Source of the DNA: Fragilaria crotonensis
Taxonomy: Eukaryota; Bacillariophyta; Fragilariophyceae; Fragilariales; Fragilariaceae
Direction of reading: 5' to 3'
Assembly: GCA_022925895.1 (NCBI GenBank)
Contig: JAKSYS010000002.1
Coordinates: forward strand, 310,001-374,000
Length of the DNA: 64,000 bases
Shown: piece after piece, positions 1-8,560 of the stretch
How positions within the stretch are numbered: the first letter of the stretch is position 1
How the letters are laid out: each line of letters starts with the position of its first letter
Program-made: the position numbers and the translations under genes
Notes under the pieces: model-generated
Database searches by the model: none
Seen by the model: only the letters and a program-made list of their open reading frames with translations
What the model was told of the DNA's origin: nothing

Positions 1-69
1 GTAATTCGGAGCCGTACTACGGATCTACGAGGTCGTACTCCGTACAGTACTGGTACAGATTGAGTCCTG

Positions 70-587
70 CACACTGCACACTGCACACTGCACACTGCAC
101 ACTGCACACTGCACACTGCACACTGCACACTGCACACTGCACACTGCACACTGCACACTGCAAACTGCAAACTGCACACTGCACACTGCACACTGCACAC
201 TGCACACTGCACACTGCACACTGCACACTGCACACTGCACACTGCACACTGCACACTGCACACTGCACACTGCACACTGCACACTGCACACTGCACACTG
301 CACACTGCACACTGCACACTGCACACTGCACACTGCACACTGCACACTGCACACTGCACACTGCACACTGCACACTGCACACTGCACACTGCACACTGCA
401 CACTGCACACTGCACACTGCACACTGCACACTGCACACTGCACACTGCACACTGCACACTGCACACTGCACACTGCACACTGCACACTGCACACTGCACA
501 CTGCACACTGCACACTGCACACTGCACACTGCACACTGCACACTGCACACTGCACACTGCACACTGCACACTGCACACTGCACACTG
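70..587. repeat. Heptamer minisatellite (CACACTG)74
   Basis: A 7-bp unit CACACTG is repeated head to tail 74 times (518 bp divides exactly by 7). Only two adjacent units near 161-176 differ (CAAACTG). Because 7 is not a multiple of 3, all frames stay open, giving long spurious ORFs on both strands with a 7-residue period. The near-perfect homogeneity suggests recent expansion. It is not a known telomere repeat. Confidence 0.97.
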
Positions 588-730
588 CAGTGAGGCTACG
601 AGGAGTACAAGCATAGTTGTATGATATCAAAAGGCAAGGCAACCAAGACACAAGATTTAGTCGGTACTGCGATCTACCGGTAGAGATTGAGAAACTGTCA
701 AAGGCATAAAGAGGGCACCAGTGTGTGCAG

Positions 731-1165
731 CAGTGCATGACATCGGGGCCAGTTAGCCGCAGCCGGCCGGAAACCGTGGGCCGGCCGTGATTTCGGGCGG
801 CTGCGGTCCGTGTATTTAGGTCCCGGCCGGCTCCGGTCAATTCCTATCACTGTTCGGCCCATCGCGGGTCAAGGGCAGATCACCTGTCATTTTTCACGGT
901 TACGGTGGTTGGTGATTACATACCGTTGCTACAGTACTGTGTACTAAGTTTCTACTACGTACTGTACTTCCGTGCGACTGCGGCCTGGTACGGGTACGGG
1001 CAGTGACAGTCCTGCAGCGGCCAGTGCGGGCAGGGACTGTCGGACTGCGGACGGGTACGGCCGGGCCAACGTATCGGCATACGGCCGGCTGCGGCCATAA
1101 GGCTCTGCGAAAAATCGGCCGGCTGCGGGTTCGGGTATCGTTGTTATCTCAGATGTCATGCACTG
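731..1165. mobile_element. hAT-type MITE, 435 bp, with 8-bp target duplication
   Basis: The ends are a perfect 14-bp inverted repeat, CAGTGCATGACATC at 731-744 and its complement at 1152-1165. Directly outside lie identical 8-bp copies GTGTGCAG (723-730 and 1166-1173), as expected of a hAT-type target duplication. The interior is GC-rich, full of GGCCGGC blocks, and holds no transposase, so the element is non-autonomous. A related fragment in the opposite orientation lies at 4575-4637. The TIR plus TSD is seen directly; the hAT assignment rests on the 8-bp duplication and CA..TG ends. Confidence 0.88.
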
Positions 1166-2930
1166 GTGTGCAGTGTGCCCTGGACTTTGGTCGGGGCGTT
1201 GTCTATTCAGAGTTGTGAGAAGCACTGCTGCAAGCATGCCAACAAGCAAAGAATGAAGAAGGGTGATTTTTTATGATGCCGATCGTGAAAGTGAGTTCAT
1301 CTACAGACAAATCTTCCCAAATTTTAATCTAGGATTTTGTATACTCAACAGATCTTTTCTGTTGATGATCATGGAGGCAGATGATTTTGCATGAGAATGT
1401 GCAGCATGTTAGCTACTCAGCAATTTTGTTTGCGCAGTTTAGATTGTATGCATCCCTGAAAAATGGAGGTTGAGGGTGAAACTTGCTATACCACCAAGGT
1501 CGGCAGGCAAAGGAGAGATTTTCTAGGTGCATGAGTTTTCAATCAAGTTTCTGACTGTCATTTGCCAGACCTTGAAGCGCCTGAACTGGGACTTCTCCCA
1601 CTAAAGTAAGGATGCACACCAAATTCATTGGTCTAGGAGTCGTTGTTGCTGCTGCCGTTGCCATACAGGCGATTCAGAAATGGCTTCTGCTGGATCAACA
1701 AGGAGGCAAAAGATGTTGATAATATTTGGAGAGAGCAAAAGCCTCTCATTTTGTGTCATGCACATTTTCCAAACATGAAAAAAGAGTACATCTGGAACAA
1801 GTTGCATCTGTACAATGGCTTGATGATGCACCTATTTTTACAGCAGCACGTACAACAGACAATGCAATTCCCAAACTATTGTTTGGAGTTGATATGCCCC
1901 AAGCAATTGCATGGAAAAAATGTCATGGTGGTGTACTCATACTACTAGGGGCATAGAACCATCAGTACTACCATTTCAAAGGATTTTGTTGAGATTTGTC
2001 ACTCCAACATGATGTTTTAGCATCTCCAGGTCATTTTTACTGGTACTACCAACAGTGCAGCACTTGGGGCAAATACCATTTCAAAGGATTTTGTTGAGAT
2101 TTATCAATCCAACATGATGTTTTAGCATCTCCAGGTCATTTTTGACAATAAAGCCAGGATCTGAAGTCTGTAGTCAGTCTGTGCAGCCTTCATCATGAAC
2201 CCTGTCATTGAGTGAGCTGTGGTCAAATTTTTCATAGGGTCGGAATGTTGCTTAGATGAGAAACAACTACTGGAGTACTTCTTATGCGCCAGTTCCTGCT
2301 GCCCTGCAGATTACGATCCCACAACAACATCACTAATTCCTGTGACAGTAGATGCTATGAGAAATGGCGACAGTGCCCGGCTGGAGGATGTGCTGTCATC
2401 CTAAACATTAAAGTTGGAATACAACAAGAAATCTTCATGTATTGGTTGCGAAGTCAAAGCCATTTGAGCAACGCATTTCAGCAACAGGGTTCATCTCGAC
2501 AGAGTTCTTCTCCAGCATACCTTTCCATCAGATGCACCTAATCATGCTGCGTTGTTTGGTATAGCTTTGCTAGTACTTGTAATTTGACGAGTATATGGTA
2601 AAAAGGAAGTTCCCGACCTATTTTTCGACTTGACTAAGCCTTCCACTTGCGGTCCGATCTCCAGGGTGCATGATTTTAGAAGATGCACTCTATAATTGGT
2701 GCTGGGAGCATCAACCCCTCGGTGCAGCACTGCAAAACTTCGCTGCCAAAACCATCTATGTGAAACATTCACTGATTTCTGGTCTCGCTTTTTACCTGCT
2801 CCCTGTGATTCTGTCGATGGAGAAGGAATAGACTCATTCGCATTTCGGTCGCTAGACTTGAACCCACACATGACCACTCTGCTGTGTACTACAGCTGATT
2901 CAAGAGAGGCAAGTTAATGGAAAGATTCCG
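1166..2930. other. Gene-free, decayed spacer
   Basis: No ORF here resembles a host gene. On the + strand around 1726-1956 a broken ORF reads VQWLDDAPIFTAARTTDN, which loosely recalls piggyBac-type transposase cores, but the match is too weak to name. A duplicated block lies at 1969-2143. The rest looks like old mobile-element debris. Confidence 0.45.
1969..2143. repeat. Direct repeat, 70-bp block duplicated at 105-bp spacing
   Basis: The block beginning TACCATTTCAAAGGATTTTG at 1969-2038 recurs at 2074-2143 with only two base differences (G/A and C/A). The intervening 35 bp is unlike the block. This is a recent local duplication within the decayed spacer. Confidence 0.9.
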
Positions 2931-4364
2931 CTAGTCTTTCCACTGCTTGTGGTCACCCTCCAACCCAACACGTCCACGCCGAGTGGCTTGTCGTCCCAGC
3001 TCAGGCTTTCGTTCGCTTTCTTCTAGTCCGTACCGCCTCGCAATCGCGCCAAGCCAGCTCAGCGATTCTACGTCAATCCGCCCTGCGGAGACGCCGACAA
3101 CCAAAGGACGAACTTGCTTATTAGCCGAGTCAGAAAAGCCATGGAGTGCCTGACCGGCAGCGCCCTCCAGACGTATCTTGCCACCCTTTTGTTCAAAGCG
3201 ACTGTCTGGTTCGAGACTTTTGTTCTCCACATAGCCTTGAATGTAGTTTAATCGAGCAGACGTTTTCCCTGACCCAAGAGGTACTTCAGTGAATGCACTT
3301 GTTACGACAGCTATGGGTTTATCCGCAACGGCATTATCACTCACGTCGTACTGACGCAACCCTCGCTCAAGACGCAACTCATCGTCCTCGAGAAGCACAG
3401 ATCGCGCCAATTCTCGTACATCCGCCGACCCACTGAAAAGACGCAGATCTGCCTCTAATTTTCGATCCATCGTGAGAAGAAGTCCTTTGTGGGATGAGGC
3501 AATACTTATCGAATCGGGTGCCAATGAATCGATGTGAACGCTTGCTTCGCCCTGACAATCGACATCGAAGCTTCCATTCGCACCACCTAATTCAATCCTG
3601 TGGGTAGCTTGGGCATTGACATGACCATGGTGAGACTTACACCGAATGGATGTTTTCACCGTGCTGGAAGACTCTGCCACTAGATTGGCTGATCCTGAAC
3701 CTGCGATGTACAGAGAAGATATGTCAATCGAAGCGCCTTCGTCATCTATATCAATTGGCTCCACATTCTGCTCTTGGCGAACGCGAATTTCCACCTGAGA
3801 ACCGTGAATTCGTTTGGCCCGGACTCTACCAGGAAGAGTTGACACGGCCACACTCTGGGCCTCCAGCACTTCAGATGAGTATACGGTTCCAGCAGCTTGC
3901 AGCGATATTGTATAGCCCCTGATCTTGTTCAAAAAGATGTCTCCGAGGCTTGTTGAAATATCCACATCACCCTCAACTTTCTTTTCAATACTCACATTCC
4001 CTCCTTTTTCCAAGTGACACGACAGATTGACTTTCTCAGGAACATGCACCTCTACAGATATATGCGAGCTTCCTTCGTCGAACGGATCAATCTCCACACT
4101 GATGTGCGCCTCAGAGCGTCCCATGGACGTCATCGTATCCATTGGCTGTGTGATGGAAACATGGACTTCCTCTTGCTCTCCTTCTCCTCGTTGCATTACC
4201 TTCAGTTGATGCGACGAGGACGAGTGGAACACGGACAGTTGGCCATCCTCTCGCCACGACGGTTTTATCAGGACATCGGTGTACGGAATTCGTGAACGAA
4301 TTGAGAGCGTTGATCCTTGCTTCAAGGCAGAAAGAGTTCGTTGCAGCAGAAGTTGTTTTGACAT
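2931..4364 (-). CDS. FAM185A-like protein with beta-helix (DUF4097-type) repeats
   Basis: A 477-residue intronless protein when started at the first ATG (4364); the open frame runs nine codons further upstream without an ATG. Residues about 45-330 are short alternating Val/Ile/Ser strands with Gly turns (for example HISVEVHVPEKVNLSCHLEK and GDVDISTSLGDIFLNKIRG), the pattern of the putative adhesin/DUF4097 fold found in eukaryotic FAM185A. The N-terminus (MSKQLLLQRTLSALKQ) is basic and lacks acidic residues, which would suit a mitochondrial presequence, in line with FAM185A (inference). The C-terminus is highly charged and may be disordered. It is divergently arranged with the gene at 4923. 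Molecular function is unknown for the family. The family call rests on strand pattern and overall layout. Confidence 0.75.
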   Translation of the reverse strand: MSKQLLLQRTLSALKQGSTLSIRSRIPYTDVLIKPSWREDGQLSVFHSSSSHQLKVMQRGEGEQEEVHVSITQPMDTMTSMGRSEAHISVEIDPFDEGSSHISVEVHVPEKVNLSCHLEKGGNVSIEKKVEGDVDISTSLGDIFLNKIRGYTISLQAAGTVYSSEVLEAQSVAVSTLPGRVRAKRIHGSQVEIRVRQEQNVEPIDIDDEGASIDISSLYIAGSGSANLVAESSSTVKTSIRCKSHHGHVNAQATHRIELGGANGSFDVDCQGEASVHIDSLAPDSISIASSHKGLLLTMDRKLEADLRLFSGSADVRELARSVLLEDDELRLERGLRQYDVSDNAVADKPIAVVTSAFTEVPLGSGKTSARLNYIQGYVENKSLEPDSRFEQKGGKIRLEGAAGQALHGFSDSANKQVRPLVVGVSAGRIDVESLSWLGAIARRYGLEESERKPELGRQATRRGRVGLEGDHKQWKD

Positions 4365-4922
4365 GCGTTTTGGATCGACGTCTTCGATCAACTGAACGGC
4401 CGGAAAGTTTATTTGATTGAGGAGGTGAGGCTATGGATGATCTAATGAAAGCGTCGATGGTGATGTGAGTGATTCAGTCGTCGAGCTCAGATGAAAAATG
4501 AGTATCTCCGACTGTTGAAGGTTTCTAAGCATACCCAATACCCAAGCATATGACGATGTCGAGATTCCGGAATTCGAAACCACGGCCGGCCCACGGTTTC
4601 GGCGCGGCTAACGGGCCCCGATAAATGTCATGCACTGAACATGCCCAGTGCCCAGTGCGGGCGGACTGCCATACCCCGGATCCCAAGAGACCGCCAAAAG
4701 CCAGCATCCTGAATTTCACAGAAGATGAGGACCGCAACCCGCAAAAGCCGTCTCACATATTGTGAACGAGCCGTGTTGTAGCCGACCATCAAAGTGCTGT
4801 GAACTGTGAATCTAAAAAGTTTAATAGTAACGTCGCGAGGTTGCCGCTCACAGTTTGCATACATCAAGCGAGACCCAAAAGAACGCTGACGACCTATTTC
4901 TTTACGTCCTTCGTCCTTCGAC
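4365..4922. promoter_or_regulatory. Divergent intergenic region carrying a MITE fragment
   Basis: This 558-bp interval separates two divergently transcribed genes and must hold both promoters. No TATA box could be assigned. It contains a fragment of the GC-rich MITE family at 4575-4637. Confidence 0.5.
4575..4637 (-). repeat. Truncated copy of the 731-1165 MITE family
   Basis: Read on the minus strand from 4637, this begins CAGTGCATGACA and continues with GTTAGCCGC, GAAACCGTGGGCCGGCCGTG and TTTCG in the same order as 731-795, with small gaps. The opposite terminal repeat and a target duplication are not found, so only one end survives. Confidence 0.8.
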
Positions 4923-6074
4923 ATGCGCTACTTATCGGGTAGGCCGATATTGGTGGGATTCCACCTCCTCCTCGGCTGCATGCCAATGACTTGCCACTGC
5001 TTTCTCGCAGAGCCGCCGATTTCCACGCGCCATCAGCTATCCTTTTCTACAAGCGTGGCTCTCCTGGGGCCTCGACGATTAAGAAGTCTCAACCCGCCAC
5101 TCAGATCGCCGTTCCTGCTGGGAAATGACGATGCAGAAATTGACAATAGTCGCAACAGCAGCTGGCTTTTCTCAGAGGTATTGAAGGATCCACAACGGAA
5201 TTTGTCATTCTCAGCACTTATGGTGGTTTGCGGTGCATCACTTGGTCCCTTTCTTGACAGCTACCATTCGGCTTACGGAGTGCTTCAATACGACAACCCT
5301 ATCTACGTTCAACTATGGGGCTCCCAGCTAAAGCCTGCGTTGATAACATCTTGGTGGGTCCCAGAGTTGTTTGGACTCGCTGGATTTATAATTGGATGGC
5401 TGTACATATTACTCGACGCACTTTATCAGCATGAGAAGCACGACTTGACACCTCCTCACATTCTCCTTGGCATATCATTATTTACCTCCGAATACTGGCT
5501 TAGCGGTGCGTTGTTTTCCATGGGCATGAGCCGATCCAGTATTTTGGGAATCATGAGTATCTTTTCAGCTGTGGCATTCTATGCACTCGACGGCACATGG
5601 TCCGGGTTCATCGTCTCCACCGCTACAGCGTTCGGAGGGCCGATCATCGAAGTCGGCCTGTTGACGTTTCTTCGAAATGGAGGATATCACTACACGGATT
5701 CTGGCGAATTTGGGTTCTTCCCGCTGTGGATCCTACCTGTATACTTCTTGGGAGGTCCTGCGGTCGGCAATCTTGCTCGTGGCTTTTGGACCCTGCTGTC
5801 TGCTGGCAACGCGACGCTGGGAGCAGGTGAAGTGACGACTGGGGATTCATCCGCCAAGATTCCACCAGGTTGTCAAGTATGCAACGATTCGAGATGTGTT
5901 GGTTGTCCAAACTGCGATGCGGAAGGTTACTACTTAGCGTACGGCCGACGAGTCAAGTGCAATGCGTGCAAAGGACGAGGGTTGGTCATCTGTCGATCGT
6001 GCTTCTCCTATTATGGAGACGACCCATCTGACATTGAGAGAATCCGAGAAATCATGTCCCGAATTCCAGATTGA
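4923..6074 (+). CDS. Plastid-type multi-pass membrane protein with C-terminal DnaJ-like zinc ribbon
   Basis: This is a 383-residue intronless protein. The N-terminus is a hydrophobic signal peptide (residues about 8-27) with a Phe shortly after the likely cleavage point (CHC-F) and a Ser/Arg-rich stretch after it, the layout of diatom plastid presequences (ASAFAP-like, inference). Residues about 95-290 contain five or six hydrophobic segments; GASLGPFLDSYHSAYGVL and the following WWVPELFGLAGFIIGWLY resemble the INSIG-like domain of photosynthetic eukaryotes (moderate). The C-terminus (about 315-365) has CQVC, CVGCPNC, CNACKGRG and CRSC motifs, a DnaJ-type cysteine-rich zinc domain like those of plastid proteins such as BSD2/ORANGE relatives. 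A role in thylakoid or envelope protein biogenesis is possible but not shown. It converges with the NUDIX gene, with only 26 bp between stops. Confidence 0.72.
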   Translation: MRYLSGRPILVGFHLLLGCMPMTCHCFLAEPPISTRHQLSFSTSVALLGPRRLRSLNPPLRSPFLLGNDDAEIDNSRNSSWLFSEVLKDPQRNLSFSALMVVCGASLGPFLDSYHSAYGVLQYDNPIYVQLWGSQLKPALITSWWVPELFGLAGFIIGWLYILLDALYQHEKHDLTPPHILLGISLFTSEYWLSGALFSMGMSRSSILGIMSIFSAVAFYALDGTWSGFIVSTATAFGGPIIEVGLLTFLRNGGYHYTDSGEFGFFPLWILPVYFLGGPAVGNLARGFWTLLSAGNATLGAGEVTTGDSSAKIPPGCQVCNDSRCVGCPNCDAEGYYLAYGRRVKCNACKGRGLVICRSCFSYYGDDPSDIERIREIMSRIPD

Positions 6075-6100
6075 TTGGTCGTAAAACAAAATTTCAATCG

Positions 6101-6835
6101 CTACTGTAAAGAACAAGTAGACCTGACAATATCACTCGCAAAATCACCGTAACCTTGTCTCGCCTTCGTCTTCATCTGTTGGTGTATCGATCGTTTGTAA
6201 TCCATGAGAATAGTTTTGTGATCTGAAAAAAACGCATATTGGTCCAGGTCCGCCAAGGCAATCCGTTGTACATCCTTGACATCATCCGCAGCACGCGGTT
6301 GCAATGGATAGTTGGCATCTAAGTGGACAGCAAAGACGACACTTGTCGTTGATCTTCGATTGTCCCGTCGAGGATCGGAATAGATTCCGAATAAATGCAG
6401 TGGGGTTTCCTTCAAATCGACGCCCATTTCCTCCATAAGCTCTCGCGCGACCGCGCTTTCGACGGTTTCACCGACTTGCACATAGCCGCCCATAGTGGCC
6501 AATAATTGTTGTGTATCCTTGCGACGGACCAGCCAAACGTGATCGGGACCAGACGCAATAATCAAGTCAATGGCCAATGATGGAGTGCACATGCAATACT
6601 CATCAGCACCACACCAACATTGACCAGATCGATCCTGCGAGGGGTGCCCTCCGTGAAAAATCATGCGCTTTCCCACCAAGGACGCATCATGCACTGATCG
6701 AAGATTGAATTCATTCGATGATTTGGAATTTCGATGTACGACGGCGAGACAAGCTATCAACATGACATTTAGGATTATGGACAATCGCAACGAGGTTTCT
6801 CTCGCGCTCAAACGAACTTGTCTTTTCGTCGTCAT
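6101..6835 (-). CDS. NUDIX hydrolase with N-terminal membrane anchor
   Basis: The protein is 244 residues, starting at ATG 6835. A complete Nudix box is present around residues 130-155: Gly-x5-Glu-x7-Arg-Glu-x2-Glu-Glu-x-Gly, read as GYVQVGETVESAVARELMEE followed by MGVD. The three catalytic glutamates and the arginine are all there. The family cleaves nucleoside diphosphates linked to another moiety using Mg2+; the substrate here cannot be told. Upstream, residues 16-36 form one hydrophobic segment after a basic start, so the protein is probably a type II membrane or secretory-pathway protein. A Cys cluster (CWCGADEYCMC, about 80-90) just before the domain resembles the GDP-mannose mannosyl hydrolase-like layout only loosely. 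Confidence 0.88.
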   Translation of the reverse strand: MTTKRQVRLSARETSLRLSIILNVMLIACLAVVHRNSKSSNEFNLRSVHDASLVGKRMIFHGGHPSQDRSGQCWCGADEYCMCTPSLAIDLIIASGPDHVWLVRRKDTQQLLATMGGYVQVGETVESAVARELMEEMGVDLKETPLHLFGIYSDPRRDNRRSTTSVVFAVHLDANYPLQPRAADDVKDVQRIALADLDQYAFFSDHKTILMDYKRSIHQQMKTKARQGYGDFASDIVRSTCSLQ

Positions 6836-7663
6836 AACGAGCTCAAGTGAAAAGGATTCAGGGTTCTAGTGGTCAGCAGTGTTTCGTATGGATGCAAAGG
6901 GTTCTTGGTGGCGACAGATAAAAGATGAGATAAGACAACAGTATGTTTCACACTTTCTCGCGAATGCGCATGTATGTACTACAGTGCTCCACGTAGGACG
7001 TTACGTGCCTGTACAATGTACAGTTTGTATCATAGTACATGTATCACACTTGTTGCGAATGCATTTTGTACGTATGCATACTGTACTGTACTTTACGTTG
7101 GACCAACTATGTCCGTGCACCCGTGTACTTGTACTCGTTGCCTTTATACAAACAACACTACTACCTGGTACTGTACTCCGTACCGGTACCAGCTACACTA
7201 TGTATTCACCGTATTTCTTCAGTTAAGAACGTCAGTCTACATTTCGAGTCGGGAACAATTATCATGATTTACCTATCATGCAGCCAAACAATTATGATTT
7301 TACTTCTTACCACTTGCTTGTACTATACTCTACCTGCGGCTACTGGATGGAACCACCGAGAAAGCACTCTCCGAAAATTGAAAGGTGCGGCGACCATGAT
7401 GACCTCGACTCGTGTCAATTCGTTTTCATGTATTGTTTGCAGCGTGCTTGATGTATGCCACAACAACAACGATCAGAGCATAATGTTGTGCGATTTCGTA
7501 GTTCTTCAAATTTGAGCGAACGACGACGTTAACCATAGTTCGTCTGTTGGTGTGGTTGTTGTCGAGCCCTGTCGTTTCACCGACCGACGGTGTCCACGTA
7601 ATCATCTACTCACGCTATCTCTATCGGTATAGTTTTTTAACGCGAATTTTCTTATAATCTAAC
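6836..7663. other. Spacer rich in GTAC motifs, upstream of RPL23
   Basis: There is no supportable gene. The stretch 6970-7200 is crowded with GTAC and its palindromic contexts (GTACTGTAC, CCGTACCGGTACC). Several overlapping ORFs of 70-158 codons are composition artefacts. The part nearest 7663 must contain the ribosomal protein promoter; no clear core element is visible. Confidence 0.5.
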
Positions 7664-8098
7664 ATGGGTGAAGGAAAAGGAAAGCGTGGTCGCGCCTTGG
7701 CTGCCGGTATCAAGCACAAGGTGTCTGCCGGTCTGCCAAATGCTGCCGTTGTCAACTGTGCCGACAACAGCGGAGCCAAGAGTTTGAAAATCATGGCGGT
7801 TTGTAACATTGGTGGTCGCTTGAATAGAATGCCTAAGGCCTCTGCTGGTGACATGATGATGTGCTCGGTCAAGAAGGGCAAACCAGAATTGCGTAAAAAG
7901 GTGATGCCTGCTGTGATTGTCAGACAGCGCAAGTCTTTCCGTCGTAAGGAGGGAGTGTTTATCCACTTCGAGGATTCTGCCGGTGTGATTGTCAATAATA
8001 AGGGTGAAATGAAGGGATCTGCTGTCGCAGGACCTGTTGCCAAGGAGTGTGCTGAGCTCTGGCCGCGTATTGCTTCCAACGCTGGTTCCATCTTGTAA
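7664..8098 (+). CDS. RPL23: Large-subunit ribosomal protein uL14 (eukaryotic RPL23)
   Basis: A full-length 144-residue protein with the usual eukaryotic length (about 140). Conserved blocks are obvious: [72 protein letters not shown] and the terminus [18 protein letters not shown]. uL14 sits on the 60S subunit interface face near the factor-binding site and contacts the 40S subunit. The N-terminal extension [11 protein letters not shown] replaces the animal MSKRGRGG. No intron interrupts it. The ATG at 7664 is the only start compatible with the family. Confidence 0.98.
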   Translation: MGEGKGKRGRALAAGIKHKVSAGLPNAAVVNCADNSGAKSLKIMAVCNIGGRLNRMPKASAGDMMMCSVKKGKPELRKKVMPAVIVRQRKSFRRKEGVFIHFEDSAGVIVNNKGEMKGSAVAGPVAKECAELWPRIASNAGSIL

Positions 8099-8560
8099 GC
8101 ATCTATTTTAAACAAATATCAAACTAGATTTTACTTTATGGTCGAAGCGTTGAGAGCAAGGGCAATCACTACGCCAGAGAGTAGACAATTGTACTACGGA
8201 ATCAAAGTGCAAGTACTACCCATCGCGAAAGTGCTTCTATTGCAAAAACGAGGATTATTCCGGAACCTCCAGATAGCTTGTGTTCGAGTGGCACGCCCGC
8301 ATATCATACGGAGTATGCATAGTAGGTATGGTACCAGGTACTGGTAGTGCGAAATATTCATATGCATAGCACATGTCTGCTTTTACTGGAGTGCAAACCG
8401 TACGGTTCCACTGAAGATTATGCTACTGTCCCTTTGCGTCAACGGGGACACGGGGTCTGGTACCGCTAAGGTCGGAGTTGCCTCCCATCCCCCGTCGCCG
8501 TCATTCGTTCCCTTGTCGCTCGATCCTTGATTCCCAGCGACTTGTTCGCCTTCTCAAGCC
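8099..8560. other. Spacer between RPL23 and SWI3-like gene
   Basis: No gene is seen. A small palindromic cluster GGTACCAGGTACTGGTA lies at 8330-8346, one of the many GTAC palindromes in this window. The stretch just before 8561 is pyrimidine-rich and is the likely promoter/5' UTR of the downstream gene. Confidence 0.5.

Noticed and set aside
70-587. Telomere or CRISPR array
   Set aside because: The CACACTG unit is not a telomere repeat, and identical head-to-tail units without spacers are not CRISPR.
25-840. Long ORFs on both strands with Cys/Val or His/Thr heptads
   Set aside because: They are translations of the 7-bp satellite, which is open in every frame; the non-satellite ends have no domain.
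7039-7515. 158-codon ORF upstream of RPL23
   Set aside because: Low-complexity, Cys/Tyr-rich translation of GTAC-rich DNA, overlapping others in all frames; no domain.
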